Translations under genes and position numbers: made by a program
Notes under the pieces: model-generated
Databases searched by the model: none
Told to the model about the DNA's origin: nothing
The model's input: only the letters and a program-made list of their open reading frames with translations
Assembly (NCBI RefSeq): GCF_041276405.1
Contig: NZ_JBGGGT010000002.1
Coordinates: 2,767,001-2,831,000 of the forward strand
DNA: 64,000 bases
Direction: 5' to 3'
Source: Microvirga sp. TS319
GTDB taxonomy: Bacteria; Pseudomonadota; Alphaproteobacteria; Rhizobiales; Beijerinckiaceae
Shown here: in pieces, positions 27,929 to 36,081 of the stretch
Numbering within the stretch: the first letter of the stretch is position 1
How the letters are laid out: each line of letters opens with the position of its first letter

Positions 27929-29704
27929 TCAGGCGGCTGCGAGCCGCCTTTGCGTCGGAGACACGATCCGGCGGACCTCGTCGCCCTCGATGGTCTCGTG
28001 CTCCAGGAGCGCATCGACGAGAGCGTCGAGCCCCTCGCGGTTGTCCTCGATGCAGGCTTTGGCGGCCGCATACATCTCTTCGACGATGCGACGGATCTCC
28101 TGTTCCGCCTCGCGCGGGAAGCTGTCGCCCGAGCGGGCCACCTTCACCATGCCGATGGCGGGGCTCATGCCCCATTCCGTGACCATGCGCGTGGCGATGC
28201 TGGTCGCGTGGGCGATGTCGCTCGCGGCGCCCGTCGTGACCTTGCGGGGGCCGAAGACCACCTCCTCCGCGGCGCGTCCGCCCATGGCGACGATGAGGTC
28301 GGCTTCGAGCTTTTCCACGGGAATGCAGTAGCGGTCGTTCTCAGGCAGGCGCATGACGAGACCCAGCGCCTGGCCATGCGGAATGATGGTGGCGCTGTGC
28401 ACCTTGTCGGAGCCCGGAGTCAGGCAGGCGCAGAGGGCATGGCCAGCCTCGTGCACCGCGACGAGTCTGCGCTCCTCCGTGCTGATCACGAGGGAACGGC
28501 GCTCCAGCCCCATGATGATCTTGTTGCGGGCGGCCTCCAGGTGTTCGCGGCAGATCTCGGCCAGACCGTCGCGCGCCGCGAAGATCGCCGCCTCGTTGAG
28601 GAGGTTGCTCAGATCGGCCCCCGAGAAGCCAGGCGTTCCCCGGGCGATCGATGCGAGCTCGACGCCCGACGCCAGCTTCACGTTGCGCGCATGCACCGAG
28701 AGGATCGCCTCACGGCCCGTGATGTCGGGCAGGCCGATATGGACCTGCCGGTCGAAGCGGCCGGGGCGCAGCAGGGCGGGATCGAGCACGTCGACCCGGT
28801 TGGTCGCGCCGATCACGATGACGCCGCTGGTCGTGTTGAAACCGTCCATCTCCACCAGGAGCTGGTTCAGCGTCGACTCGAACTCCCGGTCCGCCGCCGA
28901 CCCGCCGCCGCCGCGCTTGCGGCCGATGGCGTCGATCTCGTCGATGAAGATCAGGCAGGGAGCGCGCCTGCGGGCCTGCTCGAACAGCTTGGACACGCGG
29001 CTCTTGGCGATGCCGATCAGCGGGGCGGAGAAGTCGCTGCCCGCCACGGCCATGAAGGATACGCCGGCCTCGCCCGCGAGAGCCTTGGCGATAAGGGTCT
29101 TGCCGGTCCCGGGCGGGCCGACCATCAGCACCCCCTTGGGGATGCGGGCCCCGACCCGCTCGAAGGCCCGGGCGTCGCTGAGGAAGGCGATGACTTCCTG
29201 CAATTCGGCCTTCGCCTCCTCCTGGCCTGCCACATGGTCGAAGCGGTCGGGAACGTTCTTGACGGCGCGGGGCCAGCGCGATGTCGGCTTGAAATCCACC
29301 TGGACGGCCACGAGCGCCAGAACCGCCGCGACCATGATGAGGGAAATCACGAAGCTCGCCGCATGGGCGGGGTCGATTCCGGACGGCTGGAAGACGACCT
29401 GCGCGCCCGCGGCCGTCGCCCGGTCGACGGTCAGGGCGCTCAAATGCGAGCTTGGCACCCGCACGAACGCCTTCTGGTCGTCGATCCAGACCGAGAGGCC
29501 TCCCTCGTGAACCTGGACCTTGCGGATTTTGCCCGCCTCGAGCTCGCGGGAGAAGTCCGAATAGGCGATCTCGTCGACCGTCTCGGAAAGGAAAAAGGGC
29601 ACGGATATGGCGGTTGCGACCACCGCCAGAGCCAGAATGGCGGCGCTGACGGCAACACTTTTCCTGCGCAAGAGCCTTCTTGCTTTCTCGATCACACCGG
29701 ACAC
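27929..29704 (-). CDS. divergent FtsH-family membrane AAA+ zinc protease
   Basis: The protein has 591 residues. Two membrane helices (about 20-38 and 112-132) flank a small periplasmic domain. An AAA+ module follows, with Walker A GPPGTGKT (196-203), Walker B LIFIDEIDAIGRKRG and the SRH arginines in ATNRVDVLDPALLRPGRFDRQ. The metalloprotease site HEAGH (418-422) has its Asp ligand in TGAASDIAHAT. The pore loop, normally MFVGVG, here reads PLIGIA, so the aromatic Phe is Leu229. The start is set at a GTG (29704) preceded by AGGGGG; the frame is open to 29794. An extra FtsH besides the housekeeping copy is inferred. It sits among accessory genes. Confidence 0.88.
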   Translation of the reverse strand: MSGVIEKARRLLRRKSVAVSAAILALAVVATAISVPFFLSETVDEIAYSDFSRELEAGKIRKVQVHEGGLSVWIDDQKAFVRVPSSHLSALTVDRATAAGAQVVFQPSGIDPAHAASFVISLIMVAAVLALVAVQVDFKPTSRWPRAVKNVPDRFDHVAGQEEAKAELQEVIAFLSDARAFERVGARIPKGVLMVGPPGTGKTLIAKALAGEAGVSFMAVAGSDFSAPLIGIAKSRVSKLFEQARRRAPCLIFIDEIDAIGRKRGGGGSAADREFESTLNQLLVEMDGFNTTSGVIVIGATNRVDVLDPALLRPGRFDRQVHIGLPDITGREAILSVHARNVKLASGVELASIARGTPGFSGADLSNLLNEAAIFAARDGLAEICREHLEAARNKIIMGLERRSLVISTEERRLVAVHEAGHALCACLTPGSDKVHSATIIPHGQALGLVMRLPENDRYCIPVEKLEADLIVAMGGRAAEEVVFGPRKVTTGAASDIAHATSIATRMVTEWGMSPAIGMVKVARSGDSFPREAEQEIRRIVEEMYAAAKACIEDNREGLDALVDALLEHETIEGDEVRRIVSPTQRRLAAA

Positions 29705-29815
29705 GGACGCCCCCTGTCGAACTTCGTTTCTTGTCGATGAAGTCCAACCTGTAGTCTTTTTGGCATCGCTCCGCAGTACGGCGAAAAGGCACACCCTTTT
29801 CGGATAGCGCTCCGG

Positions 29816-30091
29816 TCAGCTCAGAAGGTCGTGAAACTCCTTGTGCCGCCGGATCCAGGCGTGAGCGTAGCCGCAGAGAGGCGTGATCTTGCGGCCTTCG
29901 GCCCGGGCGATCTCGGCGACGCCGCGCATCAGTTCGCCCGCGGCGCCCGTGCCACGCAACGGAACGGCCGCCTCGACATGCCGGATGACGAGAGACGAGT
30001 TGCGGCGTTCATAATTGGCGAAGGCAAGATGGCCGTTCCGTTCGAGTTCGAAGCGGTGGCCTGCTGTATTGTCGCGAACGGCGCTGCCCAT
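29816..30091 (-). CDS. small YjdJ-type GNAT N-acetyltransferase
   Basis: A 91-residue minimal GNAT fold: RFELERNGHLAFANYERRNSSLVIRHVEAAVPLRGTG-like sequence, then the acetyl-CoA loop RGTGAAGELM, and the C-terminal KITPLCGYAHAWIRRH. This is the pattern of the stand-alone YjdJ/YidJ class. It lies 111 bases upstream of the FtsH-like gene on the same strand. The substrate is unknown. Confidence 0.85.
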   Translation of the reverse strand: MGSAVRDNTAGHRFELERNGHLAFANYERRNSSLVIRHVEAAVPLRGTGAAGELMRGVAEIARAEGRKITPLCGYAHAWIRRHKEFHDLLS

Positions 30092-30109
30092 TCCTCAACT
30101 CCATCCTGG

Positions 30110-30193
30110 CGCATCGTGTGGACCCGGTTTTCATGAACGTGGCCCTTCGGGTCCGGTCAAACGATGCGCTGTTCTATCGTGGGAGCATCGGAC
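30110..30193. repeat. dispersed palindromic repeat, GGCCCTTCGGGTCC variant
   Basis: GCGCATCGTGTGGACCCGG to AAACGATGCGCT, with an internal GGCCCTTCGGGTCC hairpin. It is followed by a truncated part starting GGAGCATCGGACCC. It resembles the loci at 15.1 and 20.8 kb. Confidence 0.75.
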
Positions 30194-30245
30194 CCGCCTG
30201 GTTCAACGCTTCCCTTGCGAGACGCGTTCCGGGAGGCGGGAATGC

Positions 30246-30833
30246 TCAAGCCTCCAGGCGCTGCTGCAGCCGCGCTTTCACCTCGGGCCATTCCTCCTGG
30301 AGGATGCTGTAGACCGCCGTATCGCGGATATGCCCGTCGGGCATGATCATGTGGCGGCGCAGGATGCCGTCGAGCTTGGCGCCGAGGCGCTCGATGGCGG
30401 CGCGAGACTGGTCGTTGAGCGAATGCGTCCGGATCTCGACCGCGTGGCAGCCGAGCGCCTCGAAGGCATGGCGGAGCATGAGAAACTTTGCATGGGTGTT
30501 CACGAAGGTGCGCTGCCAGGATCCCGCGATCCAGGTCGTGCCGATTTCCACCCTGTGATTGGCCGCATCGATATTCATGTAGCGCGTCGATCCGACGACA
30601 CGCCCGCCGTCCCGGACCACCGTGGCGAAGGGAAGAGCAAGGCCCGCCGCCTGCAGTTCCAGGGCTTTTCGCACATACTCCTCGAAGCCTTCGGGCCTCG
30701 GCACCGTCGTGGTCTTCTTCTCCCAGAGAGCCCCGTCCATGGCGGCCTCGCCCAGAGCGGGCACGTCATCGAGGCTCAAAGGGCGAAGAATGAGCCGGTC
30801 GGTCGAGAGGGTCACGGGCTCGATGCGAAGCAT
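30246..30833 (-). CDS. RimJ/RimL-type GNAT N-acetyltransferase
   Basis: This 195-residue protein begins with LSTDRLILRPLSLDDVPALGEAA, the usual RimJ/RimL start. It continues with VVGSTRYMNIDAANHRVEIGTTWIAGSWQRTFVNTHAKFLMLRHAFE and the C-terminal SRAAIERLGAKLDGILRRHMIMPDGHIRDTAVYSIL in short segments typical of the family. It could acetylate a ribosomal protein N-terminus or a small molecule. The start at 30833 opens MLRIEPVTL. No close operon partner is seen. Confidence 0.85.
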   Translation of the reverse strand: MLRIEPVTLSTDRLILRPLSLDDVPALGEAAMDGALWEKKTTTVPRPEGFEEYVRKALELQAAGLALPFATVVRDGGRVVGSTRYMNIDAANHRVEIGTTWIAGSWQRTFVNTHAKFLMLRHAFEALGCHAVEIRTHSLNDQSRAAIERLGAKLDGILRRHMIMPDGHIRDTAVYSILQEEWPEVKARLQQRLEA

Positions 30834-30959
30834 GGAGAAAGCCTTTCACGCTGAAGCTTCGCCATTCATCGTCGACCCTGCAGCCACAGTCAAACGGCAC
30901 CGACCGGGGAATGCGCTTTTCCCCGGCCGACAGGAGAGGTCACGGCCCTTTCGCTCGGC

Positions 30960-31421
30960 TCAGCGCAAGAAGTACACGAGCGCCGGCAGACCCACTGCCA
31001 GGCTCGCGAGAGCCCAGGCTCCGATGGCCTGCTGCCAGGCCACGTCGCCCGTCGTGTTGCGCAGGCGCTGGGCGAAGGCTCCCGATTCTGCCGTGTGTCC
31101 GCTCAGGCACGAGCAAAGGGCATAATGCGCCTGCCCGTCGGTGAGTCCGAAATACCGCATGGCATCTCCGAGCCGGTCGCTCGCAAGGCCGTCCGCCCGC
31201 AGGATCGGGTCCTCGTAGGCAACGGTCAGGGGAGAATTGTCCTCCCGGACCAGGGCCCGCTCCGTCGGAGGCTTGTATTCGATTTCACCGAGAGAATTCA
31301 GGCGTCGTGTCGGATCGCGCTCGAGAAGGCTGATCCACCGGTCGAGCCGCTCCTCATGGGTGAGAGGCCTCGGCTGAACGTCGGCTACGCTACGGAGATA
31401 GTCGAGATCTTTGTGTTCCAT
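30960..31421 (-). CDS. hypothetical protein with C-terminal membrane anchor
   Basis: This 153-residue protein is mostly hydrophilic and charged. Its C-terminal helix (QQAIGAWALASLAVGLPALVY, split over about residues 128-152) ends two residues before the stop, so it looks tail-anchored. It contains DGQAHYALCSCLSGHT with a Cys-x-Cys pair. The ATG at 31421 follows AGGAGGAG, an excellent ribosome site; a longer frame to 31508 is not needed. I recognise no family, and the function is unknown. Confidence 0.7.
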   Translation of the reverse strand: MEHKDLDYLRSVADVQPRPLTHEERLDRWISLLERDPTRRLNSLGEIEYKPPTERALVREDNSPLTVAYEDPILRADGLASDRLGDAMRYFGLTDGQAHYALCSCLSGHTAESGAFAQRLRNTTGDVAWQQAIGAWALASLAVGLPALVYFLR

Positions 31422-31536
31422 CGATCTCCTCCTTGCCAATGTCCCGGTCATCCGCTGGATGATCGAGGCAATCAATGGTGCGCCCTGCCCACGGCAAAAG
31501 TGCGACAAGAAGGGATCGAAAAACGGATAGTCCGGA

Positions 31537-32817
31537 TTACGCCTCAGGGGCCTCGACGATCGGATCGTACTGAGTCGTATCGAACCCGAGCAGGTTGAAG
31601 CTCTGCTGCATGTGCGGCGGCAGCGGCGCCGTGACGTCGATCGGTTTTCCGGTTCTCGGATGAGCGATCACGATGCGCCGCGCCAGCAGATGCAGCTTGT
31701 TCTGAATGCCGCCCGGCAGCTCCCAGTTCTCGATGTCGAAATATTTCGGGTCGCCGACGATGGGATGGCCGATATGGGCCGTATGTGCGCGCAGCTGGTG
31801 CGTCCGCCCGGTGACCGGCTTCAGGGAGAGCCAGGCGAGCTTCTGAGCCGCCGTGTCGACGACGGCATAATAGGTGAGCGCGTGGCTTGCGCCCTCGTCG
31901 CCGTGATGCGCCACCTTCATGCGCGCATCGCCCTCGTCGCCTTCCTTGGCGAGATAGGTCGAAACGCGCCCCTGGCGGACGCGCGGCACGCCTGCGACCA
32001 GCGCCCAATAGATCTTGCGCGTGGTGCGCGAGCGGAAGGATTTCGCCATGGTGGAGGCGGCAAAGCGCGTCTTGGCGATGACGAGACAGCCCGCGGTGTC
32101 CTTGTCGAGACGGTGCACGAGGCGGGGCTTCTGGCCCTCCGCATCGCGCATGCATTCGAGCAGGCCGTCCACATGGCGCGTGGTGCCGGAGCCGCCCTGC
32201 ACCGCCAGCCCCATGGGCTTGTTGATGATGAGGACATCCTTGTCCTCATAGAGCGTGATGGATTGCAGGAACTCGCGGTCGCTCTGATCCTTGCCCGCAT
32301 TGCGCGATACGGGGCGCGGCTGATCGAGCTTGAGCGGGGGAACGCGGACCTTCTGTCCCGGCGTCAGGCGGTCGCTGGGATCCGCGCGCTTGCCGTCGAC
32401 CCGCAACTCTCCCTTTCGGACGATGCGCTGGATATGCGTGAAGGCCAGCTGCGGGAAACGCGCGACCAGAAAGCGGTCGACCCGCATGTCGGCCTCGTCG
32501 GGCTCGACCACGAGCGTCTGCACGCCGGTCGCCAGCACCTCTTGCGCCGCGGCCTTGGCCTGGGCGCGCGTCGGCTGCCGCGGCGCTTCCGCAGCCGCGG
32601 GCCGTGCCGTCGCACGGGCGGCAGGTTTCTCGCTGCGAGCGGCTGCCGAGGGGCGCGGCGCCTTCCCGGCCGCTTTCGCGGGGGCTTTCTTCGCGGGGGC
32701 CTTCTTCGAAGGCCCGCCCGCGCGTGCGGGCCCGTCCTCGCGGGAGCGGAACCCCTGGCGGGAGCCCGCGCGACCGCCTCGGGCGCCGTTATTCTGTCCT
32801 GAACTGCTTTTTTTCAT
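31537..32817 (-). CDS. rluC: RluC/RluD-type large-subunit pseudouridine synthase
   Basis: The protein has 426 residues. The first 95 or so are a Lys/Ala/Pro/Arg-rich, probably disordered extension. An S4-like domain follows (MRVDRFLVARFPQLAFTHIQ, then RKGELRVDGKR) and then the catalytic domain, with PRLVHRLDKDTAG holding the catalytic Asp238 and VTGRTHQLRAHTAHIGHPIVGD near the end. It modifies uridines in 23S rRNA. The start ATG at 32817 lacks a strong ribosome site, and internal starts would shorten the extension. In related genomes it normally lies directly upstream of HAD and ATP12 genes; here accessory genes intervene. Confidence 0.9.
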   Translation of the reverse strand: MKKSSSGQNNGARGGRAGSRQGFRSREDGPARAGGPSKKAPAKKAPAKAAGKAPRPSAAARSEKPAARATARPAAAEAPRQPTRAQAKAAAQEVLATGVQTLVVEPDEADMRVDRFLVARFPQLAFTHIQRIVRKGELRVDGKRADPSDRLTPGQKVRVPPLKLDQPRPVSRNAGKDQSDREFLQSITLYEDKDVLIINKPMGLAVQGGSGTTRHVDGLLECMRDAEGQKPRLVHRLDKDTAGCLVIAKTRFAASTMAKSFRSRTTRKIYWALVAGVPRVRQGRVSTYLAKEGDEGDARMKVAHHGDEGASHALTYYAVVDTAAQKLAWLSLKPVTGRTHQLRAHTAHIGHPIVGDPKYFDIENWELPGGIQNKLHLLARRIVIAHPRTGKPIDVTAPLPPHMQQSFNLLGFDTTQYDPIVEAPEA

Positions 32818-32899
32818 GAGATCGTGGGTACCAGAGCGCCGCACGGGCGGCAATCGAGCACCGGAATCATTTTGACCGTGGCGGCATCTCTCGACCCAT

Positions 32900-32978
32900 G
32901 AGCGTCGGACGCGGGAAGCGGAATCCACTTTTTGGGGTCGAATCCGATGCTCCCACGATAGAACAGCGCATCGTGCCG
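32900..32978. repeat. dispersed palindromic repeat
   Basis: GAGCGTCGGACGCGGGAAG, then TCCACTTTTTGGGGTCG, then TCCGATGCTCC, followed by AGCGCATCGTGCC, a truncated second unit. It lies 80 bases upstream of the rluC start. Confidence 0.8.
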
Positions 32979-33000
32979 CGCCGACGGGATCATGAGGATC

Positions 33001-33120
33001 GCCCGGCACGTTGCCATGCCGGGCGACTTGTCCGAAAGACCATCCGGGCTCTCTCCCGGTCGCCTGTCGGTAAGCCTTTACGCTACAGCGGCGGACATGA
33101 TCGAACTCACGTCCGCCGCT
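33001..33120. other. two hairpins in the gene-free stretch between rluC and the Gly-rich gene
   Basis: GCCCGGCA (33001-33008) pairs with TGCCGGGC (33017-33024). AGCGGCGGAC (33087-33096) pairs with GTCCGCCGCT (33111-33120). Neither is followed by a T-run on either strand. The second could stop transcription from the Gly-rich gene, which ends at 33184 on the minus strand. No gene is seen from 32979 to 33183. Confidence 0.5.
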
Positions 33121-33136
33121 TCGACATTTTGGACTT

Positions 33137-33187
33137 GAGCATCTTTTCACGCAAAACCGGTTCCCACTTGGGGGATCGATGCTCTAG
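33137..33187. repeat. dispersed palindromic repeat, single unit at a stop codon
   Basis: GAGCATCTTTTCACGCAAAA, then CCGGTTCCCACTTGGGG, then GATCGATGCTCTAG. The CTA is the complement of the stop codon of the Gly-rich minus-strand gene. Confidence 0.85.
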
Positions 33188-33696
33188 TCGCACACCACCT
33201 CGCGGCGCAGGACGATGCGGCCCCATGGGTTCACGACCCGGCGGGGAACCACATAGCAGTCGCCGCCATAGGCGACGCCGTAGGTGGGATACCCGTAATC
33301 ATAATAGGAGTCGTAGGGATAGCCGTAAGCCAGGCCTCCGAGGAGCGCCCCGCTCACCAGGCCGAAGGCGAAGCCATTATTGTGATGGAAGCGATCGTGA
33401 TCGAAGAACGCGCGGTTCCTGAAGAAGGGACGCCCGGCAAAGCCGGGGCGGAAGCCTGGGTTGAAGCCGACATGGGAGCCCGGATGCATGAAGAACGGAT
33501 GGAATCCGCCCATGCCGCCGTGGAATCCTCCCATGCCCCCAAAGCCCCCCATACTTCCATGGAAGCCGCCCATGCCGCCTATTCGCGCATCGGCAGGCGC
33601 GGCGAGCGCGATGGCTCCCGCGCCGATGACGGCGGCGATCAACAAGGATTTGAGTTTCGGTTTGGACAGGGATTTGGACTCGAATGCGACGTTCAT
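33184..33696 (-). CDS. secreted Gly/His/Tyr-rich protein
   Basis: This 170-residue protein has a long N-terminus (about 15 residues), a hydrophobic signal segment (SLLIAAVIGAGAIALAAPADA) and a likely signal peptidase site after ADA. The mature part has GGMGGFHG-type repeats, then PGF/FRPGF and HHNNGF segments. A Gly/Tyr-rich middle (LLGGLAYGYPYDSYYDYGY) and two Cys near the end (GDCYVV, EVVCD) follow. Many Hyphomicrobiales have such low-complexity exported proteins. The ATG at 33696 follows GGAGGGC. The function is unknown. Confidence 0.75.
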   Translation of the reverse strand: MNVAFESKSLSKPKLKSLLIAAVIGAGAIALAAPADARIGGMGGFHGSMGGFGGMGGFHGGMGGFHPFFMHPGSHVGFNPGFRPGFAGRPFFRNRAFFDHDRFHHNNGFAFGLVSGALLGGLAYGYPYDSYYDYGYPTYGVAYGGDCYVVPRRVVNPWGRIVLRREVVCD

Positions 33697-33806
33697 GACA
33701 ATGCCCTCCGTTAGGGCCAACTCACTCTTGTCATAAACAACACTTCCGACCGCGAATTATTCGACCATGCCTCCGTTGCCGGAGAGTTTTCCCCGGCCGG
33801 CCGTCG

Positions 33807-34193
33807 TCAGGCGGCCATCGCGCGGATCACGGCCAGTCCCGACACCAGCGCAGCCAGGGAGAGCAGGACCGAGGCCGCGACATATCCGGCCGCGATCCCC
33901 GCCTCCCCGCGCTCCCAGATCAGCACCACGTCGAGGGAAAAGGCCGAGAACGTCGTGAAGCCGCCGAGAATGCCCGTGGTGAGGAAAAGGCGCAGCGGCT
34001 GGCTCCATCCCCCGCCCGCCTTGAACGCCAGCCATCCGGCGATGGCGCCCATCAGGAACGACCCCACCACGTTCACGGTCAGGGTGCCCCAGGGAAAGGC
34101 CATGCCGCAGTAGCGGGCGCAGCCGACATTCACGGCATGGCGGACAGCCCCGCCGATTCCGGCGCCGAGAAAGACGAGGAGATAAGCCTTCAT
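33807..34193 (-). CDS. crcB: fluoride ion channel CrcB/Fluc
   Basis: A 128-residue, four-helix membrane protein of the Fluc family, which exports fluoride as a dual-topology dimer. The family signatures are present: LGAGIGGAVRH, WGTLTVNVVGSF with the pore Asn, and GILGGFTTFSAFSLD with the Phe-box and TTFS. Only one copy is seen, consistent with a homodimer. It begins three bases after the rarA stop, so it is co-translated with rarA. No fluoride riboswitch precedes it. Confidence 0.95.
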   Translation of the reverse strand: MKAYLLVFLGAGIGGAVRHAVNVGCARYCGMAFPWGTLTVNVVGSFLMGAIAGWLAFKAGGGWSQPLRLFLTTGILGGFTTFSAFSLDVVLIWERGEAGIAAGYVAASVLLSLAALVSGLAVIRAMAA

Positions 34194-34196
34194 GGT

Positions 34197-35519
34197 CTAG
34201 TCCTGCTCGCCGCCGCCACGCCGTTCGCGGCGGAGCTTCTCCCACCAGTCGAGGCGCTTTCTCACCTCGCGTTCGAAGCCACGGTCGACGGGTTCATAGA
34301 ACGTCTGCCGGCCGAGCTTCTCGGGCCAGTAATCCTGTCCGGAGAACGCATCCGGCTCGTCGTGATCGTAGCGGTAGTTCTCCCCGTAGCCGATCGTCTT
34401 CATGAGCTTCGTCGGTGCGTTCAGGATCGTCCTGGGAGGCATGAGAGAGCCGTATGCCTTCGCGGCTGCCGTCGCCGCCTTGGAGGCGGTATAGAGCGCG
34501 TTCGATTTCGGCGCCGTTGCGAGATAGATCGTGGCCTGGGCCAGCGCCAGCTCGCCCTCGGGAGAGCCCAGGAAATCGAAGGCGTCCTTCGCCGCGTTCG
34601 CGATCACCAGCGCCTGCGGATCGGCAAGCCCGATATCCTCCACCGCCGCGCGGACGAGCCGGCGGGCGATGAACAGGCGGTCCTCGCCTGCGTCCAGCAT
34701 GCGCGCGAGGTAATAGAGCGCAGCATCCGGGTCCGAGCCGCGAATGGCCTTGTGCAGGGCGGAGATGAGATTGTAATGCCCCTCCTGCCCCTTGTCGTAG
34801 ATCGGCGCGCGGCGCTGGATGATCTCCTGCAGCTGCGCCGCGTCGAAGACCTCGCCGAGCTTCGCCGAACGCCAGACCTCTTCGGCAAGGGTCAGCACGG
34901 CGCGCCCGTCTCCGTCGGCCATTCGCACCAGGGAAGCGCGCGATTCGTCGTCCAGCGGCAGAGCCTTTCCCGTGATCTCCTCGGCTCTTGCGAGGATCTG
35001 CCGGATCGCCTCCTCGTCGAGCGACTTGAACAGAAGCACCCGGGCGCGGGACAAAAGCGCCGCGTTCAGCTCGAAGGACGGGTTCTCGGTGGTCGCTCCG
35101 ACCAGAGTGATCGTGCCGTCCTCCATGACGGGCAGGAAGGCATCGAGCTGCGCGCGGTTGAAGCGGTGGATCTCGTCGACGAAGAGCAGCGTGCCCTTGC
35201 CGAGCGCACGGCGCTGGCGGGCGGCTTCGAACACCTTCTTCAGGTCTGCGACGCCGGAGAAGATGGCCGAGATCTGGTCGAAATGCAGATCGGTTTCATG
35301 GGCGAGAAGCCGCGCGACCGTGGTCTTGCCCGTCCCGGGCGGCCCCCAGAAGATCAGCGAGCCGAGAGATTTCGACGCGATCAGCCGGGTCAGGATGCCG
35401 TCGGGGCCGACGAGATGATCCTGCCCTGCGACCTCGGACAGCTTCTGCGGCCGCATCCGGTCGGCCAGCGGCCGAGGCGCGTTCCGATCGAGGCCGGCGG
35501 ATGAGAACAGGTCGCTCAT
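34197..35519 (-). CDS. rarA: replication-associated recombination AAA+ protein RarA/MgsA
   Basis: This 440-residue AAA+ ATPase acts at stalled replication forks. It contains PLADRMRPQKLSEVAGQDHL, Walker A GPPGTGKT (59-66), Walker B LLFVDEIHRFN, sensor 1 GATTENPSFE, then the tetramerisation and helical domain (EGHYNLISALHKAIRGSDPDAALYYLARML-type region). A charged Arg-rich tail ends the protein. The ATG at 35519 is the natural start. It is followed after three bases by crcB. Confidence 0.94.
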   Translation of the reverse strand: MSDLFSSAGLDRNAPRPLADRMRPQKLSEVAGQDHLVGPDGILTRLIASKSLGSLIFWGPPGTGKTTVARLLAHETDLHFDQISAIFSGVADLKKVFEAARQRRALGKGTLLFVDEIHRFNRAQLDAFLPVMEDGTITLVGATTENPSFELNAALLSRARVLLFKSLDEEAIRQILARAEEITGKALPLDDESRASLVRMADGDGRAVLTLAEEVWRSAKLGEVFDAAQLQEIIQRRAPIYDKGQEGHYNLISALHKAIRGSDPDAALYYLARMLDAGEDRLFIARRLVRAAVEDIGLADPQALVIANAAKDAFDFLGSPEGELALAQATIYLATAPKSNALYTASKAATAAAKAYGSLMPPRTILNAPTKLMKTIGYGENYRYDHDEPDAFSGQDYWPEKLGRQTFYEPVDRGFEREVRKRLDWWEKLRRERRGGGEQD

Positions 35520-35548
35520 GGTCCCTTGGAATTTAGGTCACTTGGAAT

Positions 35549-35655
35549 TTAGAGCATCGAACGCAGAAGTGGGAACCGGTTTCGTGTGAAAAGATGCATA
35601 GGAACAGAGACTTTCAGCATCGGTTGTGGGTTCGGTGTCAGGTCCGATGCTGGAG
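35549..35655. repeat. dispersed palindromic repeat between rarA and a GNAT gene
   Basis: TTAGAGCATCGAACGCAG, core GTGGGAACCGGTTTCG, AAGATGCAT, then a second weak unit that ends GGTCCGATGCT. The stop codon of the minus-strand GNAT gene (TGA at 35638) lies inside the second unit. Confidence 0.8.
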
Positions 35656-36081
35656 CCGCGCATAGACATCCGGGTCCAGCCGCTGCATCAGCCTTTCGGG
35701 ATTCTCCGGAATGGAAAAGCCATATTCGGCATAAAAGCCGTGAGCATCCCTTGTCGCCAGCATCCAGCGGCGCAGATCCTGAAGCTCCGGATGCCCCATG
35801 ATGGCGCCCATCAGGGCTTTCCCCGCGCCCTTGCCTCGCGTGCTCGCGCACACGAAGACGTCGCAGAGATAGGCGAAGGTGGCCCTGTCCGTGACGACCC
35901 GGGCAAAGCCCCTCAGCTCTCCGGCCGCATCACGCAGAGCGAAGCAGAGGGAGTTCGCCACGGAACGCTGGAAGCACGGGAGCGGCAGGCCTTTGGCCCA
36001 GTAGCTCTCGGCGGAGATCCAGCGGTGCGCCGTGGCGATTTCGGCGTCGGACAGCGTGGTGGAAACCGTCCAGCCGCTCAT
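35638..36081 (-). CDS. GNAT N-acetyltransferase
   Basis: A 147-residue acetyltransferase: FARVVTDRATFAYLCDVFVC, the acetyl-CoA loop RGKGAGKALMGAIM and the C-terminal RWMLATRDAHGFYAEYGFS. The ATG at 36081 overlaps the stop of the Do-family protease gene (ATGA), so the two are translated together. Its last codons and stop come from a dispersed repeat, which may have replaced the original C-terminus. The substrate is unknown. Confidence 0.87.
   Translation of the reverse strand: MSGWTVSTTLSDAEIATAHRWISAESYWAKGLPLPCFQRSVANSLCFALRDAAGELRGFARVVTDRATFAYLCDVFVCASTRGKGAGKALMGAIMGHPELQDLRRWMLATRDAHGFYAEYGFSIPENPERLMQRLDPDVYARLQHRT

Noticed and set aside
33807..34250. Fluoride riboswitch ahead of crcB
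   Set aside because: crcB starts three bases after rarA, so there is no leader to hold a riboswitch.
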